Below are positions 20,801 through 28,894 of a stretch of DNA of 64,000 nt, one piece after another. The stretch covers positions 2,508,838 to 2,572,837 of the forward strand of contig NW_008708797.1 in NCBI RefSeq assembly GCF_000327385.1. The letters run 5' to 3'. A program made the position numbers and the translations under genes. Within the stretch, counting starts at the first letter, position 1. Each line of letters begins with the position of its first letter. The notes under the pieces were generated by a model. The model had not been told where the DNA came from, did no database searches, and saw nothing but the letters and a program-made list of their open reading frames with translations. The DNA is from Lottia gigantea. Lineage: Eukaryota > Mollusca > Gastropoda > Lottiidae.

Positions 20801-23281
20801 ATAATAATCAACAATTACACCCGCTGTAAGCGAGGGTGTTGTACAGCAAACCTACTTATAAACAGTTTAAGTCAATTCCTGCTATTATTTGGTGTTCAAA
20901 GGCCATCAGACAATTAAAAGCCTTAGAATTGCTCTTTGTCTAGCTACGAGCCTGTCGATAATGCAATATATATGCGTTGCTCTGACGATCTATTTGGGCG
21001 AACTTAAATCATTGCGGATGTGAACTTAGAAGACATGTGGGAATCAAATCCCACATGTGATTTGCGGTATTTCTAAAATAATAAATAAAAAATGAATAAA
21101 ACTACCTTTAACAAATATTTCATCGTTACCAAAATCAAAGTTCTCAATATCGCGTAAAACGTGTTGGCCGACGTCGTTGGGTGATATTCCCAGGTTTTGA
21201 GATTTAAGCACCATTGTCCCTTCCTGTTGTAGAAAAGGAATGAAATTGGTGCATATTCCGAAAGGGCATATTATCGGAGGAGTGGCGGAGAGGATTAATT
21301 GATTAACTTTCAATATTCAATATCTGAGATGTGTTTTTTTAAGCTTTCATCAATGTTAATCATCATTATGGTGTATTTGTCTACCGGAAACTAGTGCGAC
21401 AAATAATGTCGATGTCACTGAAATATTTCCTTAATTCGTTGTGCATTACATGGCGCTGTGGTCTTCATTAAATTGAACAGAAAAAAAGAAATTATAAGGA
21501 TGATACACTTTCATGTGTAGATGTTTTAAGAGTTATATAGTCTTATCTTACCAAGGAATAGAGTTGTCCGAACTTTTCGCCCGTACCCGATACCTTGACA
21601 TGAATTGGTAATCCACTTGTGATATCATGATAGATAGCAGAAATCTGTAGATAGAGGATTTCGATAGAAACATAAACTATTTACCTAACCAACATGGAGT
21701 GGAATAAGGCACTAAGATCCAGTTTTACGTTGTCTGACTTCTAGAACTACTGTCAAAACTGGTGTTAATTAAAAGCTCGATATAAGAATATGTGGGTCGA
21801 TCTTTTGTAAAAAAAATGTTGTAAAATAACCCTTACACTATTATTCTCTAGTTGAGTCTGTTTAACGTGACCATTATCAGCAAGGTAAACTGGAACATCT
21901 ACTGCCTCAGCTCTCTTTAATCTCAATAGCACATCTTCCCCTTTAGATTTAAAGTTGACATGAAGATTGGGGGGAAAATATTCCGGGGACCGTTTGCTAC
22001 GTCCTGGGCTTTGTATCTGTATTTGATCGATTACATCTGAAACAGTAGCAGCCAATCCTTTAGTATTGAAAATCCTCTAACAATCCTTGATGCTTAATCA
22101 AGATCTATACCATTGTTCTTTTGGCTTACAATCATAATTCTCAACTCCGATCATTCACATTTTTTTCATGCTTTACTTGTATTCATAAACCGCGTTTAGA
22201 CAGCCATAAAAACTGGCCCACTTGAAGTGAACCGTACTCGGTCCGGACTCGGCCCGGTTGGCCTGTACCGTTTACACAGCACTGTTTTCACTGGGCCAAA
22301 ATCAAAAGTAGACCTGCTCTCCAGTCAGAGGAGGCGAAAAAAACACAAACATACAAAATAGCGCCCGCTATAAACAAAGCTATGATTTTGAAGTTTTTGT
22401 TGAATTTGTCTCGTTTAAAGCGCAAACGAACCTTAAGAATCTCCATTTTTTTTGAGAGACACAGCAAAGTCTACCCTAGTTTGCTGTTCCCGCGAACCGA
22501 GGGTCAAGGTCATTATTGTGCATGCGCACAAGCCCCGGCTAAGTGGGCCAAGTTGGCCCGACCCAGTGGCGCGTTTACACAGCACTAATATTTTGCCGTG
22601 CCGTACTCGGTCCGGACCGAGACCACCTCTTCTTGCGGGACTCGGCCCACTTGAAACTAGCACGGTGCCGAGACCTCACAACCCGTTTACACAGCCACTT
22701 TTTGTGCCGAACCGTACTCGGTCCGGACCGAGTCCGGATCTGGCCTGGATAAATTGTGGCTGTCTAAACGCGGCTATATTCTCTTTATTTACATTGATCT
22801 TTTCACTTACATTCATTTATATTGATTGACATTACATAGTCTTACAATGTATTATTACTAATAATTTACTCAGTCATCTTAGTTTTACTAATAATCACAT
22901 TATATTTACTCATTGTCATCTTAGTTTTACTAATAATTACATTATATTTACCCATAGGAATCTTAGTTTTACATATTAATCACATTATATTTACTCAGTC
23001 ATCTTAGTTTTATTAATAATCACATTATAATTACTCATATTCATCTTAGTTTTACTAATAATTAAATTATAATTACTCATTTTCATCTTATCTTTACTTA
23101 ATATTCACATTATAATTACTTATATGTGTATTATATCTTTTATATATTTTCATTGCATAATGCATACTAATGATAAATTATTCTCACCATATATTTCTCC
23201 CAAATCTCGATCTCTATTTAGTTGAGGAAGTCCAAACACATTTGCAAATAAAATTGCGAAAAGTGTCACCTTAACAATCAT
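8812..23281 (-). CDS. Secreted M12B (ADAM/ADAMTS, MIG-17-like) zinc metalloprotease
   Basis: Fifteen exons with consistent phases, minus strand: 23281-23188, 22036-21837, 21644-21552, 21223-21106, 20564-20411, 19242-19188, 18719-18636, 18243-18104, 17107-17070, 15726-15621, 14595-14428, 14263-14128, 10309-10187, 9348-9297 and 9029-8812. The product is 592 aa. Residues 1-17 are a signal peptide (MIVKVTLFAILFANVFG). A propeptide follows, with RSKR near 44-47 and KKRPK near 192-196 as possible processing sites. The reprolysin domain begins at VFTVELLMVADV (about 204-215). The zinc site HELGHNLNAIHD is at 356-367 and the Met-turn GYIMTP at 380-385. Next come a Cys-rich part with FNADIQCRM and WCVKGQC, and a last exon with ten cysteines ending in a basic tail. 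The CC..C spacing there resembles a PLAC module, as in nematode MIG-17. No TM, disintegrin loop or thrombospondin repeat is seen. It is likely an active extracellular-matrix protease. The acceptor of exon 5 could instead lie 18 nt downstream. Confidence 0.9.
9422..9475 (-). repeat. SINE central-domain fragment
   Basis: GGGCCTCGGTTTATTGTCTC, read on the minus strand, matches the GACAATAAACCGAGGC core of the SINE at 54493. It abuts the mosaic repeat that starts at 9481. No head or tail remains. Confidence 0.5.
9481..10146 (+). mobile_element. Mosaic tandem-repeat element, copy 1
   Basis: The left end AGCTTGCCAGGCAAGGTAAT contains the palindrome CTTGCCAGGCAAG. The right end finishes GTGGGCGTATAAAAATAG. 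Between them are partial ~150 bp units with the signature AAGGGCAATAACTCA. It lies in intron 13 of the metalloprotease gene. The layout (constant ends, tandem core of ~160 bp) resembles the pearl elements of bivalves, often linked to Helitron-like transposons; that link is inference. Confidence 0.75.
11228..11700 (+). pseudogene. Harbinger transposase, N-terminal and central part (plus orientation)
   Basis: RRQRWDKSWILRRQEFGLYD and LMVELRLEDSSSFTN match the N-terminal part of Harbinger DDE nucleases. After a frame change, KFGWRNPSNTISVLVHEVC and KWNFPHSCGTL match the centre. The segment stops where the first catalytic Asp (usually GALDGKH) is expected; here the text reads GTLGIVG. At least one frame change and the loss of the C-terminal half make it non-functional. 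Confidence 0.75.
11832..12345 (-). pseudogene. Harbinger transposase, C-terminal DDE part (minus orientation)
   Basis: Read on the minus strand, YIGDDAFALRSYMMV (near 12320-12275) matches the GDDAFPL block around a catalytic Asp. ENAFGIPANKFQVILGT and KPETVKLIVMTCLVLYNLMR match the C-terminal signature of DDE_Tnp_4 proteins. The two blocks lie in different frames. It faces the opposite way to the N-terminal part at 11228-11700. Confidence 0.75.
12672..13111 (-). pseudogene. Harbinger transposase N-terminal part (minus orientation)
   Basis: MAELRAEDQASFHNFLRMPP and ELRQRVGPRITKKDARFRPA match the Harbinger N-terminal region. Upstream, in another frame, is a basic stretch (KKKRKRRGGKSLVDRKA). 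The central catalytic portion between this and 12345 is not recognisable, so this copy is internally deleted as well as frame-broken. Confidence 0.7.
13590..13856 (-). pseudogene. ORF in the right part of the Harbinger element
   Basis: An 88-codon ORF begins MNIMARRRKKGVVGASATSA and continues as a charged, low-complexity, Glu/Asp-rich sequence. Harbinger elements often carry a second, Myb-like protein, and the basic start could be its remnant, but no helix-turn-helix signature is visible. It may be chance. Confidence 0.25.
15253..15458 (-). repeat. Left arm of an inverted repeat flanking protease exon 10
   Basis: Read on the minus strand this begins ATATAGGTGACGCATTTTG and runs to GCACGAATATAGGTTACACT. 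It matches 16200-16380 on the plus strand with small indels. The two arms face each other across exon 10 (15621-15726). A short third piece of the same repeat lies near 15828-15862. The class is unknown; it is probably a non-autonomous transposon. Confidence 0.7.
15466..15496 (-). pseudogene. Ghost copy of the start of protease exon 10
   Basis: On the minus strand GGCGTATCATATATTGGAA follows CATTTCCTAG. The true exon 10 reads GGCGTATCGTATATTGGAA after ATTTTTGTAG. The match is 18 of 19 bases plus part of the acceptor. It then breaks off into the inverted repeat arm. It could be a remnant of a duplicated exon, or chance. Confidence 0.4.
16200..16380 (+). repeat. Right arm of an inverted repeat flanking protease exon 10
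   Basis: This is the plus-strand partner of 15253-15458: ATAGGTGACGCATTTGGTTA, then CAAACCAATTTTAATTATTT, ending in GCACGAAAATAGGTTACACC. The arm lies in intron 9. Confidence 0.7.
16527..17019. mobile_element. MITE with ~32-bp terminal inverted repeats
   Basis: The left end TTTTCCACGGGACGATTTTT and the right end (minus strand) TTTTCCACGGGACAATTTTT both continue into a CGCGAAGCG block. There is no transposase. It lies in intron 9 of the protease gene. The target duplication is unclear, so the superfamily is not assigned. Confidence 0.75.
17162..17550 (+). mobile_element. Mosaic tandem-repeat element, copy 2
   Basis: The left end AGCTTGCCAGGCAAGGTTAT and a right end finishing GGCGTATAAAAATTG flank fewer than two core units. 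It lies in protease intron 8, with the same orientation relative to the gene as copies 1 and 3. Confidence 0.75.
18813..19156. mobile_element. Non-autonomous hAT element with a transposase C-terminal fragment
   Basis: Both ends read CAGTGCTTCTCAAC inward, in inverted orientation, as in hAT transposons. The flanking 8-mers are similar but not identical. Near the right end the minus strand encodes STTYLVECGSSTVNDVLTRK, matching the C-terminal dimerisation region of hAT transposases and the related ZBED5/FAM200 proteins. The rest of that frame does not align. It lies in protease intron 6, 31 bp from exon 6. Confidence 0.75.
19388..20374 (+). mobile_element. Mosaic tandem-repeat element, copy 3
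   Basis: The left end is AGCTTGCCAGGCAAGGTAAT. About five imperfect core units of ~150-165 bp follow, each with CAAGGGCAATAACTCA, GGGTTCATCCTTGGGTGATT and ACCAAGTTTCGTCAAAATC. The right end has a run of Cs and GTGGGCGTATAAAAATG. It lies in protease intron 5. Confidence 0.8.
20676..20954. mobile_element. hAT-type MITE with an exact 8-bp target duplication
   Basis: The ends CAGGCCCGTAGCTA and, inverted, CAGGCTCGTAGCTA bound a 279-bp element. It is flanked on both sides by TCGATAAT (20668-20675 and 20955-20962). An 8-bp duplication is the hAT hallmark. It has no coding content and lies in protease intron 4. Confidence 0.9.
22190..22773. mobile_element. GC-rich MITE with repeated internal motif
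   Basis: The inverted ends are CCGCGTTTAGACAGCCA. CCGTACTCGGTCCGGAC recurs three times and GTTTACACAGC also recurs inside. It lies in protease intron 1 and stands out by GC content. Apparent ORFs across it (such as 22452-22829) come from its base composition. Confidence 0.75.
22840..23130. repeat. Minisatellite, about six units of 40-47 bp
   Basis: The motif TCATCTTAGTTTTACTAATA followed by ATCACATTATATTTACTCA repeats with small changes, in protease intron 1 just before the signal-peptide exon. Confidence 0.75.
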
Positions 23282-25039
23282 TCTCACAATGTACGTGTGA
23301 ATACTGTCAAATAATTCATGAATGAATATGAACTTGATCTTTATCGGAGCTTATTATAAGACAACAATAACACTTTAAATATGGCTATTATAGCACTTAC
23401 AGCTATTAATCATATATTTGAATATCAAATTAGGGAATTTTCTAATGTCACTGTAGGATATACAACATACTATGAATGATTATAAAAATGGAAATCAAGA
23501 CACATATTGACTATTTCCTCAAAAATATCGTATAGAATGACTTAATAAAAAAAATCGCCATACTATTTATTGAAGAAGTCGAGATCGCATGGCCCACGAT
23601 GCTTTGGTCACGGCAGTGGCTATTTACCACTGGCGTGGTAAGCGTGGTAAATAGTCATAAGCTATATACCACGGTGTGGTAACTTGTTAAAAAAGGCCAA
23701 TGTCACCATGCTAGTCTATTGAGAAAAAACGTGGTATTTAAATTTTACCACGTTTTTTTTTTCATTTAGGGGATTTCATTCAATTTTTTTTTTAATATTT
23801 CAAAAAATCACACTTTTGAGGTTTCAAAAATATAAATATTGGGCACATTTCACATTGTTAGCACACTAAAATAAGCATTTTAATATCCGTAGCGAAGGAA
23901 AATATCCGCCATATTTAATATCGGTGACTGTGGTTTTGGACGCTAAATTTCACAGTCCAAAACATTTCTACAATCGCTATATGATGTGAACCATAAGGAA
24001 TGCGTCAGCAATTCGCTTATATATACATTTTAAAGCTATACTTTTGACAGACTTTTATTGAATTTTTAAATTCCAAGCTATAATACTGTATATTCCTGGT
24101 TCCCAGCGTGGGTTTCTTTTCATCCCCTGAGGTGTAAGGTGCGACTAACTATTGTAGGAGAAGAATTATAAAGTTTCAGGATTTCTGGTGCCCTTCAACA
24201 CGACGAACCCAAGCGAACCTCGACACTTTAGTCATCAAAACTAAAGCTCGAAAAAGACTCAATGCGGCGGATGATATGCGTAGGATTTGTCGACACTGTT
24301 CCTATATTTGGACAATTGGTGCAAAGCCTAATCCTACTGAGCATCTAATTGCTTATTTGATTAGTATATTATCATATGAGTGATTATTATGAATGAAAAA
24401 TCATAACATTTGCAATGTTTTGATTGTTTTGAGGCATTGTCTTTCGAAATGCGTTCAGTCTGTAGCTTGTAAATACTCGAGAAGGCACAAATCTTAACGA
24501 TTTGGACGAAACTTAACAATATAAATTGTTCTTTAGCTAGTAAATGTAAAAGGCACAATTATTGATAAATTTAGATAAATTTACATAAAACTTCATAATA
24601 ATCTTTTAGAAACCTCATTAAAAGTGTTGAAAACTATGTAATTAGTTATTTCCTTGTCTTTTGAAAAGAGTTATATTTCAAGCTTTAACACACTCTTACA
24701 GTTCGTGGCAGATTGGACCGGAATTATTAATTTTCATGCAGTTTAACGTCCTACTTTTCTGTTTCACATAGAGAAGAGCCGTATACAAAACGAAAAAAAG
24801 AACGTCTGGAAGAAGTGTTTGGCTAAGGGTTGAGTATAATGAACTGCCAAATGTTTAACATCGCCGAAGGATGAACCCTATTGAAAAAAAAATGGGAAAT
24901 TTCAAATATGAGGTATTGCTCTCGTTTTTCGAAATTTAATTTAAACAAAGCTGACAAATGTTACATTGCCTGAAAAACTATCTTAGACTCGACTGACCAC
25001 TCTTTTGAGCTAACTGATTTGTTTGTTTCCAGACGTCAG

Positions 25040-25830
25040 GAAAGATACAGTTATTGATAGTGTTTGACTACGTAGTACGCAGTCTAGGTCAGTAATAATA
25101 CATATATTGATAGTGCCTGATTGTAGTATGTAGTCTAGGTCAGTAATAATACATATATTGATAGTGCCTGATTGTAGTATGTAGTCTAGGTCAGTAATAA
25201 TACATATATTGATAGTGTCTGATTGTAGTATTTTGTAGTCTAGGTCAGTAATAATACATATATTGGTAGTGTCTGATTGTAAAACGTAGTCTAGGTCAGT
25301 AATAATACATATATTGATAGTGCCTGATTGTAGTATGTAGTAGAGCTCAGTAATAATACATATATTGATAGTGCCTGATTGTAGTATGTAGTCTAGGTCA
25401 GTAATAATACATATATTGATAGTGTCTGATTGTAGTATGTAATCTAGGTTAGTAATGTGACAGATATTTATAGCGTATGACTGTAGTATGTAGTAGAGTT
25501 TAGTAATAATACATATTATATTGATAGTGTTTGACTGTAGTATTAGTCTATATCTGTATCATTACTGACCTAGACAACATACTACAGTCAAATACTATCA
25601 ATATCTGTATTTTTACTGACAAAGTACTAATCAAATCCTATCAATATCTGTATCATTACTGACCTTAACTACATACTACAGTCAGACACTATCAATGTAT
25701 GTATCTTTACTGACCACTAGTACATACTACAATTAAAAAGTATCAATATCTGTATCATTACTGACCTCTACTACATACAACAGACAAACACTATCAATAT
25801 CTGTATTTTTACTGATCCCTTCTATATACT
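25040..25830. repeat. Minisatellite that reverses orientation midway
   Basis: From about 25040 to 25545 a 51-bp unit (TAGTCTAGGTCAGTAATAAT, ACATATATTGATAGTG and so on) repeats eight or nine times. From about 25555 to 25830 the complementary form (TTACTGACCTAGACAACATA, ACTATCAATATCTG) repeats about five times. The two halves could pair as a long hairpin. Confidence 0.85.
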
Positions 25831-25861
25831 AGTTTCAAACACGGATAATTCTGGACACACG

Positions 25862-25975
25862 TGAGTTTGAAGGCTAAAATTTTGACGGTGAGCTATGAAC
25901 ACTATTACTGATTGGCTTAGCCAAAAAAAAATCCCGTTTCTGATTGGTTAAAAAATTGACGTAACTGTTCGATTA
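25862..25975 (+). repeat. Dispersed repeat shared with 29990-30096
   Basis: GTTTGAAGGCTAAAATTTTG and ACTGATTGGCTTAGCCA followed by TTCTGATTGGTT match 29990-30096 (TTTGAAGGCTCAAATTTAG, ACTGATTGGCTTAGCTA). It is a diverged family of unknown class. Confidence 0.6.
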
Positions 25976-27138
25976 ACAAAAAAGATTTGTTCTGGGTGCA
26001 ATAAAATTGTTTAATGCTGCATGAATCGAATTGAAAAGTGGGCCATGTTTCCACTTTCTTGAGAATTTTAAGGAACTTTAGCGGTTTTTACATTATTTAT
26101 TTCTTTGTTTCGAAGTTCATGTTAATTAGGGACTCTTCAAAGTCGGCCTTGACATTTATTTGTAAACAAACACGACATTTTTTTTTTCAAAAATAAATGT
26201 AAATAGCCACTGCCGTCGGTCACCAGTGTCTGCAAAATCGTAACTTGAAATTATATATCTGGGCTTGGCGGATCCGATTAAAATAATCTTCGGAGGTGTG
26301 GAAAATTTCCATTAAAACAGGGCCTAGTTTTACTGATTCTACTTCAGCCGATGATAACACTGTCAAGATGTCTATCAGAGGCTGGAATAGGGGCAGATGT
26401 TTCGAATTGGGGTCGTAATGGATAGATACACCAATTAATACAAATTTTTAGCCGAGACAACCACTTTGTCTAAAATTTATAGACCTGACACTATAAAGAA
26501 ATATATACTCAACCTGGCGCCAAAAACACCTTAAATGCGCGAACAGGAAACTACACATATTACAGCGCATAGGTCTACCACTTTTTTATGGACATCTCTT
26601 GGCATCCGGTAAGAGTCAATTGAGGTTGAAATGAACATTTACAAATCAATCTCTAAATTACTAATATACATTTGAAATTTCTCAAATTGACAAATGTATT
26701 TTCTACAAATTACAATGCGACAAATGTACTTTAACAAATCGACATATGTATTTTTTTGTCATTTTGCAAGGAAATTAATATTGGCATCGGAACAACTCCA
26801 TAAGAGTCGTCCTTCCTCTCAAAGCCTTCCATTATACCACTTAAAATTTAACAATCCTAAAGGGTTACATCTAAAAAAAGGACCCAGAAGGAAGGTTTCC
26901 TCAATTTTGAAAACAAAAATTTACATCCATAAGTATATTATACATGCATGTAAATATCTTAATATAGTCCACTTATCAAACACATGTTGACTCTTCACCA
27001 AGTAGATCTAGCCGAACTCTAAGAGTCACAAGATTAACACTGAGCTACATAGTTTTAAGTCGAAATTAGGTTCCAGAATAGGCCTACATTGACGATTTCA
27101 GTTCCCTTTCAAAGTTGCCACCTGTAAAGCCAAAATAC

Positions 27139-27955
27139 TATAGAGGGGGATCGTTGCCAAAAGTATTCACAAAATCAAACTTGAAAACAAGGCCTCGATT
27201 TTACAAAGTCATATTTCAACATTACAAAATTACAAAATAAAATCAAAAAGTCACTGTACTAATTACAAAGTAGAGATATTGATAGTTTCCTTTTCAAACT
27301 TTATTTCACATCAGACACCATTCACACCATTCAAACCATTGAATAAGAAATGAATTACAAATTTTTCGTTTTTTTGATTTAATTACAACAATTACAATCA
27401 ATCCAAAAAATTAGTGTATCCATCGGCCACAAAAATTGGCCAGCCACTGAAGTAATGACGAAGTGTCAATTGACCAATGCCGCATTTGAACATCCGGTTT
27501 TGAGGCTTATTTAAAGTTAAATCCCTTTGACAAGGAACAATTATTGATTTATATTTCCGTTAGTTTCCGTGAATTTCTGGATTATGTAAATGAAGTAGGT
27601 CACGTTACCTTATATAGTAAACGTTCAAGAATGCAGAAGTTGACTTTACAACTCTCAAGAATACAGTGGTCGAACTTACATCTTTCACGAATGCAAAGTC
27701 AAGAAGACATAGTTGATATTGTCAATAATGCGAAGTTAAGAATTCATTTTTGTAAAGGAAAGTTTGAATGGTGTCTGATGTGAAATAAAGTTTGAAAAGT
27801 AAACTATCAATATCTCTACTTTGTAATTAGTACAGTGACTTTTTGATTTTATTTTGTAATTTTGTAATGTTGAAATATGACTTTGTACAATCGAGGCCTT
27901 GTTTTCAAGTTTGACGTTGTAATGTAAAGACTTCTGGCAACGATCCCCCTCCATA
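27139..27955. repeat. Large foldback with ~195-bp arms
   Basis: The left arm is 27139-27336 and the right arm 27762-27955 (inverted). Matched blocks include GGGGGATCGTTGCCA against TGGCAACGATCCCCC, AACAAGGCCTCGATT against AATCGAGGCCTTGTT, and TTTATTTCACATCAGACACC against its complement. The loop is about 425 bp. It is probably a non-autonomous transposon; the class is unknown. Confidence 0.75.
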
Positions 27956-28894
27956 AAATACAACAACTCTTTCGGTCCGAATAAATGAAAAAAAGAAAAT
28001 GAGCATCAAACTTTGCAATAGAAAGAAATATGAAATTACTGTTGTTTAGCTTTTGAGCTCCACTACTACACTGTTTATCTTTGTAATATTATTCATTGCT
28101 TGATAAAGACCAGAGAACACTGGTCGAAACATTGCTCAAATAAAGTTAGTAATTGTAATCCATAAGAGGTTTTTCATTACATCCACTACTACACACGAAG
28201 TAAACTTAGAATTAACTCTTTAATTCTACTAACACCCAAGATATGAAATCAAGGTTTTAGTTTGAAGTTCAACGTTTTTAACACGACACTGAGTAGCCTA
28301 GAATTAAGTCATAAGCAAAGCTTGAAATAAAAGGTTGTCAACTCTGGCGAGGCTTACAAAATGGATTTGTGGGGCTGGGTATATGAGTATAAGGAGTGGG
28401 GGCAATTCTCTTTTTTCTGTTCTCATTTTTGTTGGTGAATCGAATTTAACATAATTACTTTAATCTGAATTGGAATATCAGCTTCACTGTAGTGTAGTAC
28501 TGATACTCTTAAAAAGACTGTGCGTTGATAAAAAATTAAAAAGCTTTTGTAATAATTTAACACTTGATATAAGCACACATTTTCTCGTGAAATATCAACT
28601 AAAACTTCACTCTATAATAAATTTCAATAAATTATTCGATCGGCTGCCAGGTGTAGTTTGCCCAAACGTGATTTGCAGAGTACTGGATCATGTAGAGAAT
28701 GATAGAGCATGTGAAGAACTGCACGTATGACGCCACGAATCCAAACACTCAATGTATTCACCGGAAGTGGGATACCGCAAAACTGAAAGTAAAATATATT
28801 GACCAATCAAATTTGTTCCATTTATTATTATCAAGGCGGAAGTTTAAGATGGCTGACTTGTTTGCGTAATAACAAAGTTGATTATAAAAATAAA

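Larger units (their letters stand above)
23611..26215. mobile_element. Possible element bounded by 17-bp inverted repeats
   Basis: CGGCAGTGGCTATTTAC at 23611-23627 recurs exactly inverted at 26199-26215, with further weak similarity outside. It could mark the ends of a 2.6 kb element containing the reversing minisatellite. No transposase or target duplication is seen. Confidence 0.4.
23282..28894. other. Divergent intergenic region between the protease and SorCS genes
   Basis: The 5.6 kb between two outward-facing start codons holds no convincing coding exon. It contains the inverted-end element at 23611-26215, a minisatellite that reverses direction, a shared repeat at 25862-25975, the foldback at 27139-27955, and AT-rich filler. 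A SINE-tail-like piece (ACGTCCTACTTTTCTG, minus orientation) lies near 24750-24766. A 98-codon ORF at 26694-26990 has no recognisable domain. Confidence 0.6.

Noticed and set aside
22452-22829. 125-codon ORF in protease intron 1
   Set aside because: It lies across a GC-rich MITE with inverted ends; there are no domains, and the frame is a by-product of composition.
26694-26990. 98-codon ORF in the divergent interval
   Set aside because: Lys- and His-rich translation without a recognisable motif, no splice partners, and surrounded by repeats.
28799-28894. Upstream in-frame ATG of SorCS
   Set aside because: It would add 32 residues ahead of a clear signal peptide; the ATG at 28895 gives a normal leader.
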